A stretch of DNA of 64,000 nucleotides from Acerihabitans sp035013185. GTDB taxonomy: Bacteria > Pseudomonadota > Gammaproteobacteria > Enterobacterales > Enterobacteriaceae. The notes under the pieces were generated by a model that worked only from the letters and a program-made list of their open reading frames with translations, did no database searches and was not told the origin of the DNA. The stretch covers positions 1 through 64,000 of the forward strand of contig NZ_JAYGJO010000014.1 in NCBI RefSeq assembly GCF_035013185.1. Reading direction: 5' to 3'. Position numbers and translations under genes: made by a program. This document shows positions 53,453 through 63,372 of the stretch, in pieces. The first letter of the stretch is position 1. The number at the start of each line of letters is the position of its first letter.

Positions 53453-53482
53453 TAAAAAAATGGCCCGTGACGTAACGGGCCA
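53453..53482 (-). terminator. Rho-independent terminator of kup
   Basis: TGGCCCGT-GACGTA-ACGGGCCA is a perfect 8-bp stem (53461-53482). Read leftward it is followed by TTTTTTTATC. It lies 74 bases beyond the kup stop. Confidence 0.85.
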
Positions 53483-53556
53483 ACAAATTGGGTTGCTTAA
53501 CAAGGGAATGGTCACTGCGCAGCGCACCAGCCCCAGCATTCACACCAGGTTATGGC

Positions 53557-55425
53557 TTAAATTTCAATTTGGGTTCCCAGCTCCACCAGTCGGTTTGGTG
53601 GGATTTCAAACTCCTCCGCCGAACGCAGCGCATTGCGACTCAGGTATAAAAACAGTTTGCCGCGCAGAATAAGATACCAAGGTCGCTTTGCCAATATCAG
53701 TGACTCTTTCGACATAAAAAACGACGTTTCCATAATTTGGCAGGACAACCCCTCCAGTCCGCAGCGATGGAACACTTCGAGCATATTCGGTTTTTCATGC
53801 CAACCATAGCGGGCTACCACCCGCCAGAAGGTAGGTGATAGCTGTTCGATAACCACCCGCCGGACATTATGCACATAGGGCGTATGCTCGGTACGCAGCG
53901 TCAGTAAAATAACCCGTTCATGTAATACTTTATTATGTTTGAGATTATGCAGCAGTGAAAAAGGAATCACGTTAATCCCGCGCGACATAAACACGGCGGT
54001 ACCTGGCACCCGCACCGGCGGGTGTTTTTCCAGCGAGGCGATCATGGCTTCAAGGGAATTGCCATGCGCATTCATCCGCCGGATCAAACGAAAGCGTTCA
54101 CTCTTCCAGGTGGTCATGATGGAAAACATCACCAAACCCAGCGTCAGCGGTAACCAGCCGCCGGAGAATAATTTTAGCGCATTGGCGGCAAACATAGGCA
54201 CATCAATAATCAGCAATATGACCAGAATTAACGACACCAGCAAACGGTTCCAGTGCCAGTTTTTGACCGCCACCCAGGTGACCAACACGCTGGTCAGCAG
54301 CATGGTACCGGTGACGGCGATACCGTAGGCCGCCGCCAGATTGGTTGAATGACGCGCCACCAGGATCACCAACACCACGGCGATATACAAAATCCAGTTA
54401 ATCACCGGGACATAAATCTGTCCGGCCTCCACTTCAGAGGTGTAGATAATCCGCATCGGCGGCAGATACCCCAGACGTACCGCCTGCCGGGTCAAGGAAA
54501 ATACCCCGGAAATAACCGCCTGGGACGCGATAATAGTCGCCAGCGCCGCCAACACCAGCAGTGGGATCAACGCCCAACCAGGTGCGAGCAGGAAAAACGG
54601 ATTGGCAATAGCGGCCGGATGCCGTAGCAGCAACGCCCCCTGGCCAAAATAGTTAAGCACCAGCGCAGGCAATACCACCGAGAACCAGGCTAACCGGATG
54701 GGAACTTTGCCGAAGTGTCCCATATCAGCATAAAGCGCTTCCACACCGGTAATCGACAGCACTACCGCGCCCAAGGCAAAAAAAGATAATTTTTTGAACT
54801 CGGCAAAAAAACCCATCGCCCATTTCGGGTTAAGCGCCTGCAGAATTTCCGGGTAAGCGATGATGCTGCGTGCACCCAGCAGCGCCAGGGTCACAAACCA
54901 GACCAGCATCACCGGCGCAAACAGCTTGCCGACACTGCCGGTACCGTGTTTTTGAATCATAAACAACAGCGTGATCACCACGATGGAGGCCGGGACAATA
55001 TAAGCCTCGCAGGTGGGCTCGACGATCACCAACCCCTCCATGGCGGAAATCACTGAAATGGCCGGGGTGATCACCACGTCACCATAGAAAAAACCGCTGC
55101 CAATCAACCCAAGCACTACGATCCAGGTGGTGGTTTTCGGCAAGGTATTTCGACCGGCCAGCGACATCAGCGTCATGATACCGCCCTCGCCGGTATCATC
55201 GGCCCGCATGACGTAGAGCAAGTACTTCAGCGACACAATAAGGATCAGCATCCAGAAAATCAGCGATAGAAAGCCAAATACCGCATCGGGACGCATTGCA
55301 ATGCCATAATTGTCGGAGAAACACTCCCTGAGGGTATAGAGTGGACTGGTGCCGATATCACCATAGACCACACCGATCGCCGCCAAGGTCACTACCGGCA
55401 ATGATTGTTTTTTTTCTGTACTCAT
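53557..55425 (-). CDS. kup: Low-affinity potassium:proton symporter Kup
   Basis: A 622-residue inner-membrane transporter, the same length as E. coli Kup. The first segment contains AAIGVVYGDIGTSPLYTLRECF, the K+ uptake family signature, and about twelve hydrophobic segments follow. The cytoplasmic C-terminal domain (about residues 440-622) ends RLVELGTQIEI. The start at 55425 (MSTEKKQ) matches the family. It imports potassium under acidic or hyperosmotic conditions. Confidence 0.96.
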   Translation of the reverse strand: MSTEKKQSLPVVTLAAIGVVYGDIGTSPLYTLRECFSDNYGIAMRPDAVFGFLSLIFWMLILIVSLKYLLYVMRADDTGEGGIMTLMSLAGRNTLPKTTTWIVVLGLIGSGFFYGDVVITPAISVISAMEGLVIVEPTCEAYIVPASIVVITLLFMIQKHGTGSVGKLFAPVMLVWFVTLALLGARSIIAYPEILQALNPKWAMGFFAEFKKLSFFALGAVVLSITGVEALYADMGHFGKVPIRLAWFSVVLPALVLNYFGQGALLLRHPAAIANPFFLLAPGWALIPLLVLAALATIIASQAVISGVFSLTRQAVRLGYLPPMRIIYTSEVEAGQIYVPVINWILYIAVVLVILVARHSTNLAAAYGIAVTGTMLLTSVLVTWVAVKNWHWNRLLVSLILVILLIIDVPMFAANALKLFSGGWLPLTLGLVMFSIMTTWKSERFRLIRRMNAHGNSLEAMIASLEKHPPVRVPGTAVFMSRGINVIPFSLLHNLKHNKVLHERVILLTLRTEHTPYVHNVRRVVIEQLSPTFWRVVARYGWHEKPNMLEVFHRCGLEGLSCQIMETSFFMSKESLILAKRPWYLILRGKLFLYLSRNALRSAEEFEIPPNRLVELGTQIEI

Positions 55426-55645
55426 GTGTTTGCGGCAACATCCGAAGGCCATTGGCACGAGTCAAAAACCACGACGCCCGCGCAAAAGCGCTTATTATGC
55501 GCTTATGGGAAAAATTGCCCAGTTAAAATTTCATGTCAAACCACATTGCTGTTTGCTGGCCTGTATCTGCGCGTGAAGGCTTGACCCGCGACCTCAGCCG
55601 TTATCCATTACCACATAATAGGGGTTCGCCTGGCGGGATGAAACG

Positions 55646-56227
55646 TTAACTACTGGTCTGTTTATCAACCCAGGCTGCGATCTCTTGGTAAGGCACAAAC
55701 AGGGTTTGATCACGCTTGGAATGGGTGGCGGTAAAAACACCAATAACCGCACCGTCATTGCCGTATACCGGACCGCCGCTCATGCCCTGCACACCGCCGG
55801 CGTTACTCATCCCCACCAGGCAACTCTGGTGTGGTTTGCCCCACCAGCCAAATGATTGTAATACCCCGGAGGATGACGTTGGCATGGCGGTATAGGCGTT
55901 ATAACCGTACATTTGCATTTTTTCGCCTTGCGTCGCAGCCTCGAGCTTAGGTAATTTACGGCTGGCATTGTCATGGTAGATGATAGCGACGTCACACACG
56001 GGGTTATACGCCTTAACCCTGACCATCATGATTTTCGCCACATGTCCGGCGGTAAGGCTGTATTTTGCGGTAATGGGAAAACTGGAACCGATGGCACCAG
56101 CCAATACCGGGATCCCGACAAAATGGATATCCGCCTTTTTTGTTGCCGATTGATCCACATGATAATGACCCACAGCACTGCAGGCGGATAAAAACAATGA
56201 TAAAAAGATAAAATAACGAAATTTCAT
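55646..56227 (-). CDS. Trypsin-like serine protease lipoprotein
   Basis: A 193-residue lipoprotein. The signal MKFRYFIFLSLFLSAC ends in a lipobox cysteine. The chymotrypsin-fold triad is visible: H in YSLTAGHVAK, D in PVCDVAIIYH and S in GMSGGPVYG. Shorter than DegP-type proteases and lacking a PDZ domain. A bound periplasmic or surface protease is expected; the target is unknown. Confidence 0.8.
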   Translation of the reverse strand: MKFRYFIFLSLFLSACSAVGHYHVDQSATKKADIHFVGIPVLAGAIGSSFPITAKYSLTAGHVAKIMMVRVKAYNPVCDVAIIYHDNASRKLPKLEAATQGEKMQMYGYNAYTAMPTSSSGVLQSFGWWGKPHQSCLVGMSNAGGVQGMSGGPVYGNDGAVIGVFTATHSKRDQTLFVPYQEIAAWVDKQTSS

Positions 56228-56955
56228 ATTGACGACTTCATAGATGCTCCTATATAGAATTGACTGATCAATTAATTACTCATAATCTGTTAGCTATGGT
56301 AATTGTGATTAACCACCGAAGACCATTCTTTAATGAATATCTTCTTTGTACACAATGTTCAACAACGGACTGCCAATAGTTCTTAGAATTGCTAATCAAC
56401 TAATAAATCTAGCGTTACTCAGTAAAAGAACTTATGGTGTGAAATAATAAGATGGGAGGCAAAATATGCTATAAAAGGCTGATAATTTTTTTGCCAGACG
56501 AGAGAGGTGTAAATTATTTGATTACATCATGGTAACAAAAGGAAAGCATGCTGAGCTGAACAGCTTTAAATATGTTTGCTTGAGCAGTAAACAATACTCC
56601 AGATCACCTTCCACACTCCCTACATGATAGTCCTACTGGCGCATTAAAGCGAATAAAGTGTGTTATTTGATCCATGCCGTCGTCGGATCGCACGTTTCCA
56701 TTAGCCATGCTAATGTCATTAATTTACCTGGCCGTAAAATAATATATTATTAAGATTGATGATTACATTAATAAAATTCCATTTACTTTGCCGGCACGGT
56801 GACAACAATATGATAGAGAGCCATTGCGCACTGGCCGCAGGCGATAAAACCCGATAAACGTTGTGATCGACTGGCCAGGTGCAAAGGAAGCACGGCGGGT
56901 CGGCCGACCAACAGCGTGGCAGGACCCTATACCGTTCACTGAGAAGGTAATCCGC
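56228..56955. other. Long AT-rich intergenic region, no gene recognised
   Basis: This 728-base divergent region has a perfect AT palindrome AATAATATATTATT (56738-56751) about 205 bases before the tqsA start, and no ribosome-site-linked open frame. Promoters of both outward genes must lie here. No RNA gene, repeat or IS was recognised. Confidence 0.4.
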
Positions 56956-57987
56956 ATGAGCAGACCTGATATCTCCCGCGACATCTGGCTACGGAGCATG
57001 GTAATACTGGCTTGTCTGGTTATCGTGATGATGGGGATCCGTTTGGCCTCGTCAACGATTGTCGTCATGTTGCTGGCACTGTTTCTGGCGATTGTCCTGG
57101 AGCCGGTTATTGTGTTGCTGTCGCGTTTATGGCTGCCGCGTCTGGCGGCCATTGCACTGCTTAGTGCCGGACTGCTGATTGCGTTGCTGCTCACCCTCAT
57201 GCAAATCATCGGCAGTTTGCCGGAACTGACGCAGATGAGCATCCAAATGCGCAACGTGCTGGCGGAGCATCTTACGACCGGGCTGGAACCGCTAACACGG
57301 CTTGGGCTGACGTTAACCTCAGATGAGCTCATGGCTTTGGTCGATCCTGGCCAATTACTGAGAATGGCCACCCGCACCGTCGGACGTATTTCGGATATTC
57401 TCTCGGCGGTGCTGGTGGTGTTCTTAATGGTGGTATTTATGCTGATCGAGGTGCCCGCGCTGACCGCCAAGAGCCAGCGTTTATTGCACCATTCCCCTGC
57501 CGGTCTGGCGGCTATTCGTTATGGTTTGAGTTCCGTTACCCGCTATCTGGCATTAAAAACCCTGATTAGTCTGCTGATCGGTCTGACGGTCTGGGGGACC
57601 TTACTGGTATTAACGATAAAATTCGCCTTTATCTGGGGCGTGTTGGCATTTCTACTGAATTTTATTCCGGTAGTCGGCTCGGTGATTGCCGCTATCCCGC
57701 CGTTGGTTCAGACGTTTGTGTTTAACGGCATCGGCGCTGGCGTTTTGGTACTGCTGGCATTCGTACTGATTAACCTGATTCTGGGATGCCTGCTGGACCC
57801 CTATCTGATCGGTCGTAAGCTTGACTTGTCCACCAGTACCGTCGTGATATCGTTACTTGTCTGGGGAGGATTGCTGGGGATAACCGGAGTTTTGTTGGCG
57901 GTGCCGCTGACGTTGTCGGTCAAACTGACCCTGGAACACATCAGCGGCGGTGAAAAACTGGCGATCCTGCTAGGCTCGAAGGCGTAA
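56956..57987 (+). CDS. tqsA: AI-2E family transporter, TqsA-like
   Basis: A 343-residue membrane protein (E. coli TqsA is 344). Segments include MGIRLASSTIVVMLLALFLAIVLEPV and the C-terminal signature TIKFAFIWGVLAFLLNFIPVVGSVIAAIPPLVQTFVFNG, nearly the same wording as TqsA. It exports or gates autoinducer-2 or a small metabolite and affects biofilm. The start at 56956 follows GAAGG; an earlier ATG at 56863 lacks a ribosome site. Confidence 0.88.
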   Translation: MSRPDISRDIWLRSMVILACLVIVMMGIRLASSTIVVMLLALFLAIVLEPVIVLLSRLWLPRLAAIALLSAGLLIALLLTLMQIIGSLPELTQMSIQMRNVLAEHLTTGLEPLTRLGLTLTSDELMALVDPGQLLRMATRTVGRISDILSAVLVVFLMVVFMLIEVPALTAKSQRLLHHSPAGLAAIRYGLSSVTRYLALKTLISLLIGLTVWGTLLVLTIKFAFIWGVLAFLLNFIPVVGSVIAAIPPLVQTFVFNGIGAGVLVLLAFVLINLILGCLLDPYLIGRKLDLSTSTVVISLLVWGGLLGITGVLLAVPLTLSVKLTLEHISGGEKLAILLGSKA

Positions 57988-58018
57988 GGCCGAAGCATAG
58001 CAGGAGGTGAATCCATCT

Positions 58019-59482
58019 TCAGTGGCTGATATGTTGAAAACGTTGCCAAATATCATCTAGACCCGGCAGCGGCTGAGGTAAAAACTGGCACGCGGTAAAA
58101 CTGCGCGCCACGATCTGGCGCCAACCGGCAAGGTCAGCCACATCACCCAGAGTCATCAGTTGGCACCCCACGTTACCAAGCGTCGTCGCCTCCACCGGCC
58201 CGGCGGTAACCGGGATCTGGCAAATGTCCGCACACAGCTGGTTAAGCAACTGATTTTGGCATCCCCCGCCAACGATATACAGGTGATCGAGCTCAGCACC
58301 CCGCAACGCGCTCAGTTCTTGCAACACCTGGCGATAACACAACGCCAGGCTATCGAGGATCACGCGTGCCAGGGCGGCATCATCTTGCGGTACCGGTTGG
58401 CCGGTTTCCTGGCACGCATCGCGAATGGCCTGGGCCATGGAGGGCGGGTTAAGAAATCGTGGGTCGTTGGGATTAATCAAACTGGCAAAAGGCGGGCACG
58501 CTGCTGCCCGGGCAATCAACGCCGGCAGATCTGCGATCGACAGTTCCAGGCAAATCCGTTGCAGCAACCACAGTCCCATGATGTTTTTCAACACCCGGAA
58601 CGTACCACTGACACCCCCTTCATTGGTGATATTGGCCGCCAGCGCCGCATCATTATTATAAGGCTTATCGCTTTCAAATCCGATCAGCGACCAGGTGCCC
58701 GAGCTCAGGTAAGCGCTGTGCCTATCCTTTAACGGCGCAGCCACCACTGCGCTAGCGGTGTCATGGCTGGCCACCGCGATAACCGGTACCGAGCACCCGG
58801 TGGGGCTGGTCCATTGACCCACCGTGTTGCCGGGCAAGCGCGGAGTGCCGAACCAGCGCCGTGGAATACCGAGATAATCCAGCAGGCGCTGATCCCAATC
58901 ACCCGTAGCCAGGTTAAGCATTTGCGTGGTGCTGGCATTGGTATATTCGCGGTTCATTTTTCCGGTCAGGCGATAGGTAAAATAATCCGGGATCATCAAA
59001 AAATGCGCGGTTTTCTCGACAATATCCGGTTGTTGCTCGCACAGCGCCTTTAGCTGGAACAGTGTGTTAAACGGTAAAAATTGGATACCGGTATGGCGAT
59101 AGAGCATCTGACGGCTGAGCGCGGCGGTGACTCGCGCCATCACACCCTCAGTGCGATGGTCGCGATACGACACCGCGTTGCCCAGTCGTTTGCCCTGTGG
59201 GTCGAGCAACACATAATCGACCCCCCAGGTATCGATACCGATACCATCAAGCCGTACTCCATGGTTATCTAATTGGTTATCTAATTTGACCAGTCCGGTC
59301 ACTATCTCCTGCTCCAGCTGGTCCAGATCCCAACAATCTTGACCCGCAACCGGCGTAAAACCGTTGGTAAAGCGGTGTATCTGTGTCAGGGTCAGCGTTT
59401 GTGCGTCAGACTGCCAATTGGCCAGCATTACCCTACCACTGGAGGCGCCGAGGTCTATCGCAGCCAGATTACGTATTGTCAT
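58019..59482 (-). CDS. rhaB: Rhamnulokinase RhaB
   Basis: A 487-residue FGGY-family kinase. AAIDLGASSGRVMLANW at the start and YIVGGGCQNQLLNQLCADI near 380-400 are the phosphate-binding signatures; GIGIDTWGVDYVLLDPQG, MIPDYFTYRLTGKMNREYTNASTTQML and ASHDTASAVVAAP fill the substrate cleft of RhaB. It phosphorylates L-rhamnulose. It is 12 bases behind rhaT on the same strand. rhaA and rhaD, expected in rhaBAD, do not follow; tqsA converges at its end. Confidence 0.94.
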   Translation of the reverse strand: MTIRNLAAIDLGASSGRVMLANWQSDAQTLTLTQIHRFTNGFTPVAGQDCWDLDQLEQEIVTGLVKLDNQLDNHGVRLDGIGIDTWGVDYVLLDPQGKRLGNAVSYRDHRTEGVMARVTAALSRQMLYRHTGIQFLPFNTLFQLKALCEQQPDIVEKTAHFLMIPDYFTYRLTGKMNREYTNASTTQMLNLATGDWDQRLLDYLGIPRRWFGTPRLPGNTVGQWTSPTGCSVPVIAVASHDTASAVVAAPLKDRHSAYLSSGTWSLIGFESDKPYNNDAALAANITNEGGVSGTFRVLKNIMGLWLLQRICLELSIADLPALIARAAACPPFASLINPNDPRFLNPPSMAQAIRDACQETGQPVPQDDAALARVILDSLALCYRQVLQELSALRGAELDHLYIVGGGCQNQLLNQLCADICQIPVTAGPVEATTLGNVGCQLMTLGDVADLAGWRQIVARSFTACQFLPQPLPGLDDIWQRFQHISH

Positions 59483-59494
59483 ATCTCCCCCCTA

Positions 59495-60529
59495 TCAGGA
59501 CGCAATGCCAAGGCCAACGATATTGGCGGCCAGGATGATCACCAGCGCACCGATACACAGCACCCGAACCGGTTTTTTGCCGACACCCAGCCACTCCTTG
59601 AGCACTAACCCTACCAAACCACCGCATAACACATAGAAACTCATGTGCAACATCCAACTGACGTAGTGGTATTGAACCGGAATGTTGGCCTGCCCCCAGG
59701 CATAAAAGAAAAACTGCAAATACCACATCACCCCGCCCAGGATGGAGAACAACGCATTCACCAGCAGCAACTGTTTACCCAGGGACATATCCGCTTTTAA
59801 TGACAGTTCCGGTTTGGTGGCCAAGCGGATAAAGCAATACGCCAAATTGACGATAGCGCCACCGCCCATGATCACCACATAACTTGGCAAGGCCACATAC
59901 AACGGGCTGATACCGACGCTTTTCGCGGCGGCCAGCATTGGCAGGGCGGCATCCATGGCGAACGACATGCCCGCGGAGAAAATGCCGCACATAATGGCCA
60001 AAATCAGCCCTTTTTTCAGGTTGAACTCTTCTGCGCCGATGCCCTGAGCCCGCTCTTTCAGTACGCCGGCATAACTGACGATACCAACGCCGACCACCGC
60101 AACCAAAACGCCCAGCAGGGTAACTTGCCCGCCGGTTGAGTGAATCATGGCACCGAATTTACCCTGGATAACCGGTGTCATCAGTGTCCCGACAATCAGG
60201 GTGATACCGATGGCAATCCCGATCCCCATGGACATGCCGAGATAACGCATGGTCAGGCCGTAATTGACATTACCGATGCCCCACATAGCGCCAAACAGAA
60301 ATACCGGCAGCAGCGTTGAGAAGGAGAATGACGCGTAATATCCCCAAAAATCGGGTAGCAGAATGGCGCTGACCGTCCAGGGTAGGACGATCCACGAAAA
60401 GAAGCCGCCCAACGACCACATGGTTTCCCAACTCCAGCGTCGCACCTGCTTAAACGGTGCGTAAAAACAAGCGGCAGAGGCGGCACCAACAAAGTGCCAG
60501 AAAATACCGAGTATGATGGAACTGCCCAT
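59495..60529 (-). CDS. rhaT: L-rhamnose:proton symporter RhaT
   Basis: A 344-residue inner-membrane transporter with ten hydrophobic segments, the same length as E. coli RhaT. MGSSIILGIFWHFVGAASAACFYAPFKQVRRWSWETMWSLGG is diagnostic. AAGGAA precedes the start. It imports L-rhamnose for RhaB's pathway. A CRP-like site lies 160 bases upstream, shared with fucO. No rhaS/rhaR is adjacent. Confidence 0.95.
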   Translation of the reverse strand: MGSSIILGIFWHFVGAASAACFYAPFKQVRRWSWETMWSLGGFFSWIVLPWTVSAILLPDFWGYYASFSFSTLLPVFLFGAMWGIGNVNYGLTMRYLGMSMGIGIAIGITLIVGTLMTPVIQGKFGAMIHSTGGQVTLLGVLVAVVGVGIVSYAGVLKERAQGIGAEEFNLKKGLILAIMCGIFSAGMSFAMDAALPMLAAAKSVGISPLYVALPSYVVIMGGGAIVNLAYCFIRLATKPELSLKADMSLGKQLLLVNALFSILGGVMWYLQFFFYAWGQANIPVQYHYVSWMLHMSFYVLCGGLVGLVLKEWLGVGKKPVRVLCIGALVIILAANIVGLGIAS

Positions 60530-61014
60530 TGAAAAATTCCTTTAAAATAAATATCTATAAAAAGACAGGAAAGATCTTGAATACAGTAATAACGATATGC
60601 ATGGTGGCTATTCTTAAGCATTGTTAACCGCATGACCTTATCGGCATTGCCATTTTTTTACCCAGCATGGCAGTCACCTAAAGAGCTAAGTGATGTTGAT
60701 CACATAATCATTCAGATTTATTTTATAAATAGCGTTGTGCTATCCGCCTTCGGAAAAAGTCAATAAACAGATCACGCGTAGAGAATATGATAATGTCGAG
60801 CTAATGCTTAAAAAGCATAGAAATATCAGGATAACTTCATCCCATTGCCATGTTTTATTTTTAGCCGGCACGCAGAAGAAGGTCTGACAAACTGGGGCAG
60901 ATTAATATTACTCACTGAGGATTGACAATAAGGAGACAATACACCATTGATCAATGATTTATTGGCAACCTTATCTTATCCATCTATGCCATTATAACCG
61001 TCAAGGTTCTTATT
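60530..61014. promoter_or_regulatory. Shared upstream region of rhaT and fucO
   Basis: This 485-base divergent region contains one good CRP-like site (60689-60704) and is otherwise AT-rich. No RhaS-type 17-bp repeats or other operator could be assigned by eye. Confidence 0.5.
60689..60704. promoter_or_regulatory. CRP-cAMP site
   Basis: AGTGA-TGTTGA-TCACA matches TGTGA-N6-TCACA at nine of ten positions. Location between two sugar-catabolism promoters supports carbon-source control. Confidence 0.75.
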
Positions 61015-62166
61015 ATGACTAATCGTATTATTTTAAATCAAACAGCTTATTTTGGGCGCGGCGCCATTTCACATATTATTGACGAAGCGAAATCACATGG
61101 TTATAAAAAAGCGCTGATTGTTACCGACAAAGAGTTAATTAGGGTAAATGTTGCTACCCGAGTAGTGGCTTTATTGAAAAGCGCCGGTCTTGATTTTGCC
61201 GTATTTGATGAGGTGATGCCCAATCCAACCGTAGATGTGGTGAAACACGGCGTTAACGCATTTAAACAGGCACAGGCGGACTACCTGATTGCCATTGGCG
61301 GCGGATCACCGCAAGATACCAGCAAGGCAATCGGCATCATTATCAATAATCCTGATTTCGCCGATGTGCTCAGCCTGGAAGGCGTGGCACCGACCACCGC
61401 GCCCTGTGTGCCGATTATTGCCATTCCCACTACCGCCGGCACGGCGGCGGAAGTCACCATAAACTATGTGATCACCGATGAGCAACGGCGGCGCAAGTTC
61501 GTGTGTGTTGACCCTCACGACATTCCTTTGGTGGCGATTATCGACCCGGATATGATGTCGAGCATGCCGGCGTCCCTTAAGGCTGCCACCGGTGTTGACG
61601 CCTTAACTCACGCGATTGAAGGGTACACCACCCAGGCAGCCTGGGAACTGACGGATATGTTTCACCTTAAAGCGATTGAGATCATCGCGCGCGCGCTACG
61701 CGCCTCGGTGCAAGGCGATCCTCAGGGCGTGGATGACATGGCGTTAGGGCAATACATCGCCGGCATGGGTTTTTCCAACGTGGGTTTGGGCCTGGTGCAC
61801 GGAATGGCGCATCCGCTGGGGGCGTTCTATAACACCCCGCATGGTGTCGCCAATGCCATTCTGCTACCGCATATTATGGAGTACAACGCGGCGCAAACCG
61901 GTGAAAAATTCCGCGCTATCGCGGTGGCAATGGGCGTCGAACAGGCTAAAACCCTGTCCCTAGAACATGCCAGGACGGCGGCCGTTGACGCAGTTAAACA
62001 GCTCTGCCGCGAGGTGGGCATTCCGGCCAGCCTACGCGAAGTAGGGCTCAAAAAAACCGATATCCCGGCACTGGCGCAAGCCGCTTTGGACGATGTTTGT
62101 ACTGGGGGCAATCCACGTCAAGCCACACTTGAGGATATACAGGCATTGTATCAAGCCATTTATTAA
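61015..62166 (+). CDS. fucO: Lactaldehyde reductase FucO
   Basis: A 383-residue iron-dependent alcohol dehydrogenase nearly co-linear with E. coli FucO. NQTAYFGRGAISHI is followed by DYLIAIGGGSPQDTSKAIGIIINNPDF, PTTAGTAAEVTINYVITDE and, at the metal site, GLVHGMAHPLGAFYNTPHGVANAILLPH. It reduces L-lactaldehyde, a product of rhamnose or fucose cleavage, to L-1,2-propanediol. It stands alone with its own promoter. Confidence 0.96.
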   Translation: MTNRIILNQTAYFGRGAISHIIDEAKSHGYKKALIVTDKELIRVNVATRVVALLKSAGLDFAVFDEVMPNPTVDVVKHGVNAFKQAQADYLIAIGGGSPQDTSKAIGIIINNPDFADVLSLEGVAPTTAPCVPIIAIPTTAGTAAEVTINYVITDEQRRRKFVCVDPHDIPLVAIIDPDMMSSMPASLKAATGVDALTHAIEGYTTQAAWELTDMFHLKAIEIIARALRASVQGDPQGVDDMALGQYIAGMGFSNVGLGLVHGMAHPLGAFYNTPHGVANAILLPHIMEYNAAQTGEKFRAIAVAMGVEQAKTLSLEHARTAAVDAVKQLCREVGIPASLREVGLKKTDIPALAQAALDDVCTGGNPRQATLEDIQALYQAIY

Positions 62167-62431
62167 CCCAGCGGCGTGTCAGCGAATTAACGTGGTGCCG
62201 GCCCTTTCGTGAGGGGGCGATACCCGCCGACATCCATGTCATCAGTGCCGGTATTAAGATGCACGGGTGCGCATGCACTCGGTCGTCGCCGGTAATGCTT
62301 TAAGTCTCGCGGCGGATATGGAATACTTTTGGCCTACTCAATATGGCCGGCTAATGCATGCCGGCCGTATTGATATGTCATGCCAGAATGAGGGCGGCCA
62401 TGATGACCGACCCTACCGGGAGCGCCGTAAG

Positions 62432-63211
62432 ATGTTGATCGACCTGAACTGCGATATGGGGGAAAGTTTTGGCCCCTGGACTCTGGGCGAAGACCTGGCG
62501 ATGCTTGGCATTGTCACCTCGGCCAATATTGCCTGTGGTTTTCATGCCGGTGACCCGGACGTCATGTTTTCTACGCTGGTTCAGGCGCAAGCGAATGGCG
62601 TCGGTGCGGGTGCTCACCCCGGTTTTAACGATCTGCAGGGTTTTGGCCGCCGGCAAATTATCGGCGACAGCCCGGCACAAATCGAACGGCAAATCATCTA
62701 TCAGATTGGGGCGTTACAGGCGCTGGCCGCCAGCATGGGTTATCCATTACAGCATGTCAAAACCCACGGCGCACTGGGCAATATGGCCGCGGAAAACGCC
62801 GACCTGGCCATGGCGGTGGCACGGGCTATCCACAGTGTCGATCGCAATTTAATCATGGTGGTCATGCCGGGTATGGCAACGGAAAAGGCCGGCGAAAAAC
62901 TCGGTCTGCCGTTGGTCAGGGAGATCTATGCCGATCGCGCTTACGCAGACAATGGTAACCTGCTGTCACGCCAACTGCCCGGCGCCGTGTTGCACGATCC
63001 CGATCAGGCCGCGACGCGCATTGTGCAGATGTTGCAAGATCGCGCAATACTGACGGTAGGCGGCAAACGACTGCCCTCGCGTATCGACAGCATCTGCGTA
63101 CACGGCGATACGCCCGGAGCCAAAGCGATGGCGGCACGGCTGCGCACCCTGCTAGAGCAACAGGGGGTGACCCTGGCACCAATGCGCCAGGTAATTGACG
63201 CCACGCCGTAA
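62432..63211 (+). CDS. pxpA: 5-oxoprolinase subunit A (PxpA, LamB/YcsF family)
   Basis: A 259-residue protein. The signature DLNCDMGESFGPW opens the protein, then ANIACGFHAGDP, GAHPGFNDLQGFGRR, QHVKTHGALGNMAAENADLAMAVARAI and CVHGDTPGA follow. The family couples to PxpB/PxpC in ATP-dependent 5-oxoproline hydrolysis, but neither gene is present here. The start at 62432 has GGGAG 9 bases upstream; the frame stays open back to 62267, a region probably not translated. Confidence 0.85.
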   Translation: MLIDLNCDMGESFGPWTLGEDLAMLGIVTSANIACGFHAGDPDVMFSTLVQAQANGVGAGAHPGFNDLQGFGRRQIIGDSPAQIERQIIYQIGALQALAASMGYPLQHVKTHGALGNMAAENADLAMAVARAIHSVDRNLIMVVMPGMATEKAGEKLGLPLVREIYADRAYADNGNLLSRQLPGAVLHDPDQAATRIVQMLQDRAILTVGGKRLPSRIDSICVHGDTPGAKAMAARLRTLLEQQGVTLAPMRQVIDATP

Positions 63212-63216
63212 TATTC

Positions 63217-63329
<113 letters not shown>

Positions 63330-63372
63330 ACCCTTCAGGTCAGGGTGTTTGCCATGGTGGCGCGCAGCGCCA

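Noticed and set aside
53331..53543. Leftward 70-codon open frame near the kup terminator
   Set aside because: It contains the terminator hairpin and has no ribosome site.
56763..57470. Leftward 235-codon open frame opposite tqsA
   Set aside because: Serine/arginine-rich shadow of the tqsA coding strand; no family pattern.
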